A DNA stretch of 64,000 nucleotides, from NCBI RefSeq assembly GCF_006540305.1, contig NZ_BJOR01000001.1:2666001-2730000 (forward strand), given 5' to 3'. The notes under the pieces were generated by a model. It worked only from the letters and a program-made list of their open reading frames with translations, was not told the origin of the DNA and searched no databases. A program made the position numbers and the translations under genes. Within the stretch, counting starts at the first letter, position 1; each line of letters starts with the position of its first letter. This DNA is from Streptomyces sp. 6-11-2. GTDB taxonomy: Bacteria; Actinomycetota; Actinomycetes; Streptomycetales; Streptomycetaceae. Shown piece by piece: positions 9,067-16,347 of this stretch.

Positions 9067-9330
9067 TCAGCCGCGCAGGACGCGACCCTGCGAGTCCGTG
9101 CGGTCGTTGCTCGTGAAGAAGAGGATGGCGTCGATCAGGGCCCAGATGCCCAGACCGCCGCAGGTCAGCAGCTGGGCGATGCCCACACCCACGGAACCGA
9201 CGTAGAAGCGGCCGATGCCCAGGCTTCCGAGGAAGAGCTGGAGGATGCCCGCGACGATCTTCGACTTGTCGGAGTACGGGCGGCCCTGCGGGTCGTAGCC
9301 GTAGGGGGCGTCAGGGGTGGGGACAGTCAT
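9067..9330 (-). CDS. TM2 domain membrane protein (short paralogue)
   Basis: The 87-aa protein has the TM2 arrangement: YSDKSKIVAG, a first helix (ILQLFLGSLGIGRFYVG), then a second (GIAQLLTCGGLGIWALIDAILFF) ending in a conserved Asp-bearing tail. TM2 proteins have no single established role. It is closely related over its last 75 residues to the protein at 10287-10721, which adds a long proline-rich N-terminus, so the two are tandem duplicates about 1 kb apart. A CAGGAG site precedes the ATG. Confidence 0.85.
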   Translation of the reverse strand: MTVPTPDAPYGYDPQGRPYSDKSKIVAGILQLFLGSLGIGRFYVGSVGVGIAQLLTCGGLGIWALIDAILFFTSNDRTDSQGRVLRG

Positions 9331-9654
9331 GGCTGGTGCTCCTGGGGAGTGGTGAGAACACCCGGAGTGGGAACCTCCGGGGCCAGGGAGCCGACTGCCC
9401 GGTCACACGGCATCCGAGCGTGATTCCACGCGCGTCGACCGGATGCGGCCGCCCCCCCTGCGCGTTGGGAGCATAAGGATCCGGAAGGGCGGCGCGGGAG
9501 GGGGTTCGAAGGAACGTTCCCGTTCCGTGATCAAATTCGGCCACATTGGCGGCATTTGGCACCGCGTCGGTTTCCGGCCCGTCCACTCGCCCTCGTCGAT
9601 GCCGTACGCGCTCGTCGGCGCCATACGCCCGCGCCGGCGCCGTGCCGACCGCCT

Positions 9655-9884
9655 CTAGTGCTGTGACCGGAAAGGTTCACAGGCTCGCGACGCCCGGCAC
9701 GGCACTCCCCCAGCCTTCGGCCGGGGATACCCCCACGCCGCGTTGTCGCATCACCCGAGTACATCCAGTACGCGGGCAATGCTCCGCCTTGCGATGCTCC
9801 CCCACTGCCTGAACGGCGTGGGAGGTGCCCCCCAGCACCGGACGCCGCGAGCTTCCCGGCAAACCTTCCCGGCCACAGCACTAG
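9655..9884. mobile_element. MITE-like non-coding element with terminal inverted repeats, bounded by CTAG
   Basis: About 230 bp begin and end with CTAG. From each end inwards the two strands read nearly the same: CTAGTGCTGTG, then (A/G)CCGG(A/G)AAGGTT, then a looser stretch around CTCGCG(A/G)CG(C/T)CCGG, giving imperfect terminal inverted repeats of about 50 bp. Between them are further stem-forming blocks rich in C runs. There is no credible coding frame, so this is probably a non-autonomous element. The right-hand CTAG supplies the stop codon of the DUF2752 gene. One end of the same element recurs at 50177-50201. Confidence 0.7.
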
Positions 9885-10294
9885 ACGATGTTGCGGACCA
9901 CGGTCCACGCCACGGCCACCAGCAGCACCGCCGCCTGCGCCCGGGGGCCGAGCCGGGGGTGCCAGCGGCGCCCGCGCAGCCCCTCCAGGGCCCACTTGCC
10001 GAGCAGCGCCAGCGCGAACGGCGCGGCGAGCAGGAGCATCCTGTTGTCCAGCCAGGCCTGGGTGAGGCGGCCGTGCATCAGGTCGTACACCATGCGCGTG
10101 CCGCCGCAGGCCGGGCAGAGCAGCCCGGTGACGTACCGGAAGGGGCACTGGGGCAGGACGTGGCCGGGCTGGTGCGGGTCGGTGACGTAGAGGTACCCGG
10201 CACCCGCCACCCCGGCGCACAGCACCGCGAGCGGGGCGGCGGCCGGATGCCGCAGCAGCCGGCCGCGCACCGCGCCGGACACCGCGTCAGCCAC
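9881..10294 (-). CDS. DUF2752 domain membrane protein
   Basis: The 137-aa protein has three hydrophobic helices and the DUF2752 signature: CPFRYVTGLLCPACGGTRM with its paired cysteines near residues 50-66, then DNRMLLLAAPFALA. Biochemical role is unknown; the cysteine motif might bind a metal or form a disulfide. Its start overlaps the end of the upstream TM2 gene by 8 nt, indicating translational coupling. Its TAG stop is part of the CTAG boundary of the MITE-like element, so the insertion joined the gene exactly at its end without truncating the visible domain. Confidence 0.85.
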   Translation of the reverse strand: MADAVSGAVRGRLLRHPAAAPLAVLCAGVAGAGYLYVTDPHQPGHVLPQCPFRYVTGLLCPACGGTRMVYDLMHGRLTQAWLDNRMLLLAAPFALALLGKWALEGLRGRRWHPRLGPRAQAAVLLVAVAWTVVRNIV

Positions 10295-10721
10295 GCAGGA
10301 TCCGGCCCTGCGCGTCGGTGTTGTCGTTGCCGGTCAGCAGCATGATGCCGTCGATCAGGGACCAGATGCCGAACCCTCCGCAGGTGAAGAGCTGGGCGAT
10401 GCCGATCCCGACGTGGCCCATGTAGAAGCGGCCGATGCCGAGGGTGCCCAGGCTGAGCTGGAGGACACCGGCGACGATCTTCGACTTGTCGGAGTAGGGG
10501 CGGCCGTAGGGGTCGTAGCCGTAGGGGGCGTTGGGGTCGTACTGCATCCCCGGGGGCGGCGGGTAACCACCGGGAGGCGGGTAGCCACCGGGCGGCGGCG
10601 GGTACGCGCCGGGCGGCGGGTAACCACCCGGGGGCGGCGGGTAGCCGCCGGGCTGCTGGTTGGGATACCCGTATCCCGGGGCCTGGTTGGGCTGCTGCGG
10701 CTGCTGCGGCTGCTCGGACAC
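10287..10721 (-). CDS. TM2 domain membrane protein with proline-rich N-terminus
   Basis: The preferred GTG start gives 144 aa (VSEQPQQPQQ...), with GGAG upstream. Residues 1-65 are a low-complexity PGGYPPP repeat of the kind common on the cytoplasmic side of actinobacterial membrane proteins. The TM2 domain follows: YSDKSKIVAGVLQLSLGTLGIGRFYMG and GIAQLFTCGGFGIWSLIDGIMLL. It is cotranscribed with the DUF2752 gene (8-nt overlap). An upstream in-frame ATG at 10790 lacks support. Confidence 0.85.
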   Translation of the reverse strand: MSEQPQQPQQPNQAPGYGYPNQQPGGYPPPPGGYPPPGAYPPPPGGYPPPGGYPPPPGMQYDPNAPYGYDPYGRPYSDKSKIVAGVLQLSLGTLGIGRFYMGHVGIGIAQLFTCGGFGIWSLIDGIMLLTGNDNTDAQGRILRG

Positions 10722-10894
10722 GTGGCTCCACTCTTCGACTGCCGACGAACTGACGGTCATATTGCAGGAAGAGCGGCCGAAGCGAAACATCGGGGTCCCG
10801 CTCGGCGCCCGGCCGTCCGGCCCGAACGAGTGAGCCGGTGCCCGCTGCGCGCTCGGCCTTTTGGACCCGGCGGGCCCCTACCTCACCTGATGGC

Positions 10895-11302
10895 ATGCCA
10901 GATGACGAGTCGTACGAGCTGCTCGGGTTCGACAACGTCCTGCTGCCCGTGGGGGTTCTGGGCGAGGCCGTGGGGTTCTACGAGCTGGCCGGGTTCGCGG
11001 TGTCGTTCCGTCCGGACGGGGCCGGCATCGCACTGCTGAAGGTCGGGGGCGAGACACCGGGGATCCTGCTGCGCGAGGAGGAGTTCGGGTACCGTCCGCC
11101 GCCGTGGCCCTCGCCACGGGTGTGGCTGGAGGTGCCGGACGCGCGGGCGGCGGCGCGCGAGCTGACGAAGGCCGGGATCGACCTGCTCGACGAGCCCTTC
11201 GCCGTGGCGACCGGCTGGACCGTCGAGATCGCCGACCCGTGGGGCAACGTGCTGGGTTTCACGGACTACGGCGAACGGCCGGAGCTGGGGCGCAGGCCCT
11301 GA
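10895..11302 (+). CDS. VOC superfamily (glyoxalase/bleomycin-resistance-like) protein
   Basis: The 135-aa protein has the paired beta-alpha-beta-beta-beta layout of the vicinal oxygen chelate fold: FDNVLLPVGVLGEAVGFYE, then GIALLKVGGETPGILL, PRVWLEVPDARAAARELTKAG and the closing WTVEIADPWGNVLGFTDY. The first metal-ligand position usually filled by His is Asn here, so a metal-dependent reaction is not assured. It may be a small-molecule binding or resistance protein. The start was chosen where homology-like sequence begins; the ribosome site is weak. Confidence 0.8.
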   Translation: MPDDESYELLGFDNVLLPVGVLGEAVGFYELAGFAVSFRPDGAGIALLKVGGETPGILLREEEFGYRPPPWPSPRVWLEVPDARAAARELTKAGIDLLDEPFAVATGWTVEIADPWGNVLGFTDYGERPELGRRP

Positions 11303-11338
11303 GGCGTTCCGTCACCACCGGACTCCCCCACCCCCGTA

Positions 11339-11352
11339 TTGAACGCGTTCAA
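11339..11352 (+). promoter_or_regulatory. Palindromic operator 1 (TTGAACGCGTTCAA)
   Basis: A perfect 14-bp palindrome overlaps the -35 element of the promoter for the 11415 gene. The same core recurs at 11382-11399, with centres 45 bp apart. A TetR regulator is encoded 3' in the same cluster and is the natural candidate to bind it. Confidence 0.7.
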
Positions 11353-11367
11353 AAACAGGTCTAGAGT
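11339..11367 (+). promoter_or_regulatory. Promoter, -35 TTGAAC / 17 bp / -10 TAGAGT
   Basis: TTGAAC at 11339-11344 and TAGAGT at 11362-11367 are spaced by exactly 17 bp and fit the Streptomyces housekeeping consensus well. The -35 lies inside operator 1, and operator 2 falls just past the expected start point, so repressor binding should block both polymerase binding and clearance. Confidence 0.65.
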
Positions 11368-11381
11368 CACCCCTGTCAGCG

Positions 11382-11399
11382 TTTTGAACGCGTTCAAAA
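11382..11399 (+). promoter_or_regulatory. Palindromic operator 2 (TTTTGAACGCGTTCAAAA)
   Basis: A perfect 18-bp palindrome is centred at 11390/11391, between the expected transcription start and the ATG at 11415. It contains the 14-bp core of operator 1 extended by TT/AA on each side. Confidence 0.7.
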
Positions 11400-11414
11400 G
11401 AAGGGGTGGGGGGC

Positions 11415-11822
11415 ATGGACCGCACGGTCATCGCCTACGTCATCTATCTGCTCGTCAGCATCGCCCTGACCGTCTGGGTGGCCCGCACGCTCAGCAGGAA
11501 CGGGCGGATCTTCCTCGCCGACGTGCTGCACGGCGACGACAAGCTCGCCGACGCCGTGAACCACCTGCTGGTGGTCGGCTTCTACCTCGTCAACCTCGGC
11601 TTCGTCACGCTGTACCTGAGCGGCGACCAGAGCATCGACGACACACGCGGCATCTTCGAGGCGCTGTCGACGAAGCTCGGCGTGGTGCTGCTGGTGCTCG
11701 GCGTGATGCATCTGGGCAACGTGTACGTGCTGAACCGGATCCGCCGCCGCGGGGTGCTGGAGCGCGAGCAGGTCCCGCCGGTCCCGCCGCAGGACTGGGC
11801 CGCCCCCGCGGCCGGGGCGTGA
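11415..11822 (+). CDS. Small integral membrane protein, TetR-module gene 1
   Basis: The 135-aa protein has three hydrophobic helices (about residues 5-25, 43-66 and 90-112) with a short polar C-terminus ending in a Pro-rich tail. Striking conserved-looking polar positions are WVARTLSRNGRIFLADV, the LADAVNHLLVVGFYLVNLG helix and LGNVYVLNRIRRR. I do not recognise a named family. The ATG at 11415 follows an AAGGGG-rich ribosome site; a GTG at 11406 is an alternative. It overlaps the next gene (GTGA) and sits behind a promoter with two palindromic operators, so it is probably induced when the TetR repressor releases. Confidence 0.8.
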   Translation: MDRTVIAYVIYLLVSIALTVWVARTLSRNGRIFLADVLHGDDKLADAVNHLLVVGFYLVNLGFVTLYLSGDQSIDDTRGIFEALSTKLGVVLLVLGVMHLGNVYVLNRIRRRGVLEREQVPPVPPQDWAAPAAGA

Positions 11823-12322
11823 GCGCGATGCCGGCCACCGCCGGCCGGGACCGGGACGCCTCCGCGCGCGTCCCGGTCCGCGGGCTGACCGTCCTGTACG
11901 ACGCCGAGTGCGCGCTGTGTTCGTTCGTGCGCGACTGGCTCGCCAGACAGCCGCAGCTGGTGCCCCTGGAACTCCTCCCGGCCGGCTCCGAGCAGGCCGG
12001 ACGGCGTTTCCCGGGCCTCGACCACCGCGCCACCCTGGACGAGGTCACGGTCGTCGGCGACTCGGGGCAGGTCTACCGGGGCGCCGCCGCCTGGATCGTC
12101 GTCCTGTGGGCGCTGCGCGAGCACCGGCCGCTCTCCCACCGGCTCAGCACCCCGACGGGCGCGCGGCTCGCCAGGGGCGCCGTGCTGGCCGCCGCCAAGT
12201 GGCGCGGCGGGCGGTGGGGAGGGGGTGCGTACCGGCGCGGGGACGGGTGGTCCTACGACCCGCGCCACGGCTGGACCTACGACCCACCCGGCTGTGACAG
12301 CGGCGCCTGCGCCACTGGCTAG
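11819..12322 (+). CDS. DCC-family (DUF393) thiol-disulfide oxidoreductase-like protein
   Basis: The protein is about 167 aa from the overlapping GTG (or 164 aa from the ATG at 11828). The DUF393 signature VLYDAECALCSFVRDWL near residue 25 gives a thioredoxin-like CxxC, followed by VPLELLPAGSEQAG and the EVTVVGDSGQVYRGAAAW strand-helix unit. The C-terminus is rich in Gly, Arg and Trp and has a late Cys pair. Members are thought to act in redox chemistry, but partners are unknown. It overlaps the membrane-protein gene by 4 nt and probably works with it. Confidence 0.85.
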   Translation: MSAMPATAGRDRDASARVPVRGLTVLYDAECALCSFVRDWLARQPQLVPLELLPAGSEQAGRRFPGLDHRATLDEVTVVGDSGQVYRGAAAWIVVLWALREHRPLSHRLSTPTGARLARGAVLAAAKWRGGRWGGGAYRRGDGWSYDPRHGWTYDPPGCDSGACATG

Positions 12323-12325
12323 GCT
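12320..12325 (+). promoter_or_regulatory. -10 hexamer TAGGCT, leaderless start for the TetR gene
   Basis: TAGGCT overlaps the stop codon of the DUF393 gene and is 6 nt upstream of the GTG of the TetR gene. The regulator may therefore be made from its own leaderless message as well as by read-through. No good -35 is visible. Confidence 0.35.
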
Positions 12326-12331
12326 CTGTCC

Positions 12332-13084
12332 GTGCCCGCGAAGAACGACGACGGCCCCCTCGGGGGCGTGCCCGCCAGCAAGTCCGAGCAGACCCGCGCG
12401 CTCATCCTGGAGACGGCCATGCGGCTGTTCCAGGAGCGCGGCTACGACAAGACGACCATGCGGGCCATCGCCAAGGAGGCCGGGGTCTCCGTCGGCAACG
12501 CGTACTACTACTTCGAGGGCAAGGAACACCTCATCCAGGGCTTCTACGACCGGATCGCCGCCGAGCACCGGGAGGCGGTCCGGGAGGTTCTGGCCCGGGA
12601 GACCGACCTGGAGGCGCGGCTGGCGGGCGTGCTGACGGCGTGGCTGGACATCGCCACGCCGTATCACGAGTTCGCGGTGCAGTTCTTCAAGAACGCCGCC
12701 GACCCCGACAGCCCGCTCAGTCCCTTCTCCACCGAGTCGGAGCACGCGCGCGCGGAGGCCATCGACGTCCACAAGGAAGTGCTGGACGGCGCGCGGACCA
12801 AGGTCCCGGCGGACCTGCGGGAGGTGCTGCCCGAGCTGATGTGGCTCTCCCAGATGGGGCTCGTCCTGTACTGGATCTTCGACCGCACAGAGGGCCGCGA
12901 ACGCAGCTACCGGCTGGCCGAGCGGGGCGCCCGGCTCACCGCCCGCGGGGTGTCCCTGGCCCGCTTCCGGGTCCTGCGCCCCCTGGTGCACGAGGTGCAC
13001 GACCTGTTCACGGACTTCCTGCCGGGCATGACCCGGCTGATACCGGACCCGGCGGGCAGGGGGAAGGGCACTGCGGCCGGGTGA
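12332..13084 (+). CDS. TetR family transcriptional regulator
   Basis: The 250-aa protein has an N-terminal TetR DNA-binding domain: TRALILETAMRLFQERGYDKTTMRAIAKEAGVSVGNAYYYFEGKEHL (about residues 22-70). A helical ligand-binding domain follows, including ELMWLSQMGLVLYWIFDRT. It lies 9 nt after the DUF393 gene, so the three genes from 11415 form one module. The paired TTGAACGCGTTCAA palindromes before the first gene are its likely operators, giving a self-regulated switch. The ligand is unknown. Confidence 0.92.
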   Translation: MPAKNDDGPLGGVPASKSEQTRALILETAMRLFQERGYDKTTMRAIAKEAGVSVGNAYYYFEGKEHLIQGFYDRIAAEHREAVREVLARETDLEARLAGVLTAWLDIATPYHEFAVQFFKNAADPDSPLSPFSTESEHARAEAIDVHKEVLDGARTKVPADLREVLPELMWLSQMGLVLYWIFDRTEGRERSYRLAERGARLTARGVSLARFRVLRPLVHEVHDLFTDFLPGMTRLIPDPAGRGKGTAAG

Positions 13085-13174
13085 TCACTTCCGGGTGATC
13101 AGGCGCGAACGGGACACCCGATGGGCGGCCTGCCTACCGTGATGCTCTCGACACCAGCCCACGGGAGGCACGTG

Positions 13175-13783
13175 ATGTCCGCTGCATCCGTCGAGCGGTC
13201 CCATGGCGACCGTCCGTTGATCGCGGAAGCCAACCGGCTCATGGACCGCAATCCGGGGTATCGCGTCGAGATCATCGGAGGCCGGATCCGCGTGTCCCCG
13301 CCCCGCGACGGCCCGCACGGTGCAGCGCTGACCGACCTGATGGTGCCCTTTCTGTCCGCCGGACTGCACGGTGCCGAGTCGAAAGTGGTCCAGGGCATCG
13401 GCCTTTGGCTTCCCAGCGGCGTCGAGGACTACGCGATCCCCGACCTGTCGCTGCTGGATGCGGACTACCGGGACCATTACATCGAGAACAACTGCTACGC
13501 CCCCGTCTGCTTCCGTCTGGTCCTCGAAGTCACCTCCAGCAGCTGGAAGACCGACGTGCGGAACAAGGTCAAGGCCTACGCGGGCGCCAAGATCCCGGTC
13601 CATGTGATCGTCGACCGCAAACACCAGCGCCTCCATGTCCTGACCGACCCCGCCGGTGACGACTACGAGAATCACCGCTCGTACTCCCCCGGCGAAGTCG
13701 TCACCCTGCCCGCCGCCATCGGGGCCGAGATCACCCTCGATGTCGGCGAAATCCTCAAGGCCGGAGAGAAGTCGGCTACTTGA
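13175..13783 (+). CDS. Uma2 family (PD-(D/E)xK nuclease-like) protein
   Basis: The 202-aa protein has the Uma2/DUF820 pattern: YRVEIIGGRIRVSPPRDGPHG, then EDYAIPDLSLLDADY, RLVLEVTSSSWKTDVRNKVKAYAGAKIPVHVIVDRK. The Asp, Glu-Val and Lys of the nuclease-like core (PDL, LEV, KVKAY) are present. Uma2 proteins are abundant in Streptomyces and cyanobacteria and their substrates are not settled. GGAGG 6 nt before the ATG decides this start over the one at 13121. It converges with the MMPL gene and overlaps it by 8 bp at the 3' ends. Confidence 0.85.
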   Translation: MSAASVERSHGDRPLIAEANRLMDRNPGYRVEIIGGRIRVSPPRDGPHGAALTDLMVPFLSAGLHGAESKVVQGIGLWLPSGVEDYAIPDLSLLDADYRDHYIENNCYAPVCFRLVLEVTSSSWKTDVRNKVKAYAGAKIPVHVIVDRKHQRLHVLTDPAGDDYENHRSYSPGEVVTLPAAIGAEITLDVGEILKAGEKSAT

Positions 13784-16199
13784 CCGCGTCCATCTCGTCC
13801 TCCCTCAGTTCCACATCGTGGACCAGGGGGCCGTCGGTCACGACGACGTGGTGGGCGCGGGACCCGTGCGGGGAGGCCGCGGCGGCGAGCAGATAGGTAC
13901 CCGGGCCCGGTACCGCGACGATGTACGAGCCGTCGGCCAGGGACGTCACCCGGTCCAGTTGCCGGCCCGCCTTGGACAGCAGGGTCACGGCCGCGCCGTG
14001 GACGGGCTCGCCCTCCTCGGTGCGGATGAAGCCGTGGATCACCGAAGCGGGACCCGGCTGCCGCGGGAGCGGTGCCTCCTCGGGCTCCTCCTTCGCCTCC
14101 ACCGCCAGATGCGGCAGACGGCGCTCCAGCCAGGCCGGCAGCCACCAGTTGGCCCTGCCGAACAGATGCATCGCCGCCGGCACCAGTGCCGTCCGCAGCA
14201 CGAACGCGTCCAGCGCGACCGCCGCCGCCAGGCCGACGCCCGCCATCGCCGCGCCCTGGTTTCCGCTGAGGACGAAGGCGAGGAAGACGCAGACCATGAT
14301 CAGGGCCGCGGAGTTGATGACCCGGCTGGTCTCGGCGAGGCCCACGCGGACCGCACGGGCGTTGTCCCGGGTGTGCACCCACTCCTCGTGCATCCGGCTC
14401 ACCAGGAAGACCTGGTAGTCCATCGACAGGCCGAAGAGCAGGGACAGCATGATGACCGGCAGGAACGCCTGGATCGGTCCCTCCTTGCCGAGGCCCAGCA
14501 GGTCCAGGCCCCAGCCCCACTGGTAGATCGCCACGAGGACGCCGAAGGACGCGGCGGCGGCGACCAGGTTCATCACGGCCGCCGTCAGCGGCACCAGCAG
14601 CGAGCGGAAGGCGACCAGCAGGAGCAGGAAGCCGAGGCCGACGATGGTCGCGACGAAGTACGGCAGACGGTCGCCCGTGACGGAGGCGAAGTCCTTCGAG
14701 ACCGCCGTGACACCGCCGACGTGCGCCCGCGCCCCCGCCCCGGGGATCACCTCGTCGCGCAGGGTGTCGATGAGCCGGTCCGTCCGCTCGGACTGCGGCG
14801 AGGTGGTCGGGACGACCTGGATGACGGTGACGCCGTGCGCGGGCGGCAGCGCGGCCACCCGGGCCACCCCGCGGGTCTCGCCGATGTCCTTGACCAGCGC
14901 GGTGGTGTCACCGTTGGTGGAGACCACCTGGAGCGGCCCGCTGAAGCCGGGTCCGAAGCCTTCGGCCAGCAGGTCGTACGCCCTGCGGGTCGTCGTCGAG
15001 GCGTCGTCGTTGCCCTGGTCGGTGGCGCCCAGCCGCAGCGACAGCACCGGCAGCGCGAGCAGGACCATGACGACCAGCGCGAGGCCCGCGATCCAGGCGG
15101 GACGCCTCTGCACCGTGCCCGACCAGCGCGCCGCGAGCGTGCTCGCCCGCTCGTCCCGGGAGGGACCCCCGGCCGCGAGCCGCCGCCGCTGGCGCCGGCT
15201 GAGCACCCGCGGCCCGAGGAATCCGAGCAGCGCCGGCAGCAGGGTGACGGCCGCGAGTACGCTCAGCACCACGGTGAGCGAGGTGCCGATGACCACGCCG
15301 TCCAGGAAGCGCAGGCCCGTCACCAGCATCCCGGCGAGCGCGATGCACACCGTGCCGCCCGCGAACAGCACCGCCCGGCCCGAGGTGTTGAGGGCGACGA
15401 CCGCCGACTCCTCCGGTTCCAGGCCGCGCAGCAGTCCGCGCCGGTGCCGGGTGACGATGAACAGCGCGTAGTCGATGCCCACGCCGAGGCCGATCAGGGA
15501 GGCGAGCAGCGGGGCGATGTCGGGCACGTCCGTGACATGGCTGATCATCTGGGTGGAGAACAGGCCGATGCCGACGCCGAAGACCGCCACGGCGATCGGC
15601 AGGAGCATCGCGAAGAGCGAGCCGAAGGCGAGGAACAGCACGACCGCCGCCGCCGCGAGGCCGACCAGCTCGGACAGACCCGTGGGCGGCTGCTGGATCC
15701 GGGTGATCGCCTGACCGCCCAACTCCACCCGCAGGCCGCTGCGTTCGGCCGCCCGCGCGGTGTCGACGACATCCTGCACGAGCTGCTTGGGCACCGCGTT
15801 CGCCCGCTCGGTGAAGGTGAGCTGCGCGTACGCGATCGTCCCGTCCCGGCTGATCTGCGCCGCGCCCCGGGCGCCCGTGTACGGGCTGCTGACCGCGCCC
15901 ACCCCCGGCATCCGGCCGATCTCCGCCAGGGCGGGCTCGATCCGGGCGCGCACCGACGCGTCCCGGACCGACCCCTCGTCGACCTTCCACACCACCGTGT
16001 CGGTGTCGCCCGCCGCCTTCGGGAACGCCTTCTCCATCAGGTCGTACGCGGCCTTGGAGTCCGTGTCCGGCAGGGAGAAGACGTTCGCGTAGGCCGTGCC
16101 CCCGGCGGACGCCCCCACGCCCGCCCCGAGCAGTGCCACCACCCACAGCAACAGGACCAGCAGCCGGTGCCGGTAGCACCACCGCGCCAATGTCGTCAC
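13776..16199 (-). CDS. MMPL family transporter with C-terminal carboxypeptidase-regulatory-like domain
   Basis: The 807-aa RND-superfamily exporter has twelve predicted helices in two halves, each after a periplasmic-type loop. Proton-relay Asp-Tyr pairs are seen in LGVGIDYALFIVTRHR (first half) and GLSMDYQVFLVSRMHEEW (second half). After the last helix, about residues 715-800 form an extra beta-rich domain: IHGFIRTEEGEPVHGAAVTLL, then a TYLLAAAASPHG strand, as in carboxypeptidase regulatory-like folds. That tail is unusual for MMPL proteins and should lie in the cytoplasm. The cargo is unknown, lipids being usual. It is divergent from a two-component system 148 bp away. Confidence 0.9.
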   Translation of the reverse strand: MTTLARWCYRHRLLVLLLWVVALLGAGVGASAGGTAYANVFSLPDTDSKAAYDLMEKAFPKAAGDTDTVVWKVDEGSVRDASVRARIEPALAEIGRMPGVGAVSSPYTGARGAAQISRDGTIAYAQLTFTERANAVPKQLVQDVVDTARAAERSGLRVELGGQAITRIQQPPTGLSELVGLAAAAVVLFLAFGSLFAMLLPIAVAVFGVGIGLFSTQMISHVTDVPDIAPLLASLIGLGVGIDYALFIVTRHRRGLLRGLEPEESAVVALNTSGRAVLFAGGTVCIALAGMLVTGLRFLDGVVIGTSLTVVLSVLAAVTLLPALLGFLGPRVLSRRQRRRLAAGGPSRDERASTLAARWSGTVQRRPAWIAGLALVVMVLLALPVLSLRLGATDQGNDDASTTTRRAYDLLAEGFGPGFSGPLQVVSTNGDTTALVKDIGETRGVARVAALPPAHGVTVIQVVPTTSPQSERTDRLIDTLRDEVIPGAGARAHVGGVTAVSKDFASVTGDRLPYFVATIVGLGFLLLLVAFRSLLVPLTAAVMNLVAAAASFGVLVAIYQWGWGLDLLGLGKEGPIQAFLPVIMLSLLFGLSMDYQVFLVSRMHEEWVHTRDNARAVRVGLAETSRVINSAALIMVCVFLAFVLSGNQGAAMAGVGLAAAVALDAFVLRTALVPAAMHLFGRANWWLPAWLERRLPHLAVEAKEEPEEAPLPRQPGPASVIHGFIRTEEGEPVHGAAVTLLSKAGRQLDRVTSLADGSYIVAVPGPGTYLLAAAASPHGSRAHHVVVTDGPLVHDVELREDEMDAVK

Positions 16200-16335
16200 G
16201 CTCTACGCTCCTTCATCCGGGTCCCCCGGGTCCTGGGACACCAGCATCCGCAGCGGCGGGCGCGGACGGGCACGTGCCGCCGCGACTCTCAAGGAACTCC
16301 AAAGCATCCGCGGCCCCGCCGCCGGTCCCACCGCG

Positions 16336-16341
16336 GATACT
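16336..16341 (+). promoter_or_regulatory. -10 hexamer GATACT, leaderless start for the response regulator
   Basis: GATACT lies 6 nt upstream of the ATG at 16348 in the 148-bp divergent region. The region also holds the MMPL promoter; CTCAAGGAACTCC and nearby short A-rich repeats at about 16289-16310 could be regulator contacts. Confidence 0.35.
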
Positions 16342-16347
16342 GGGGAC

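Noticed and set aside
9743..10345. 200-codon plus-strand frame starting inside the MITE-like element
   Set aside because: It crosses the element boundary and runs antisense to the DUF2752 gene; no domain and no ribosome site.
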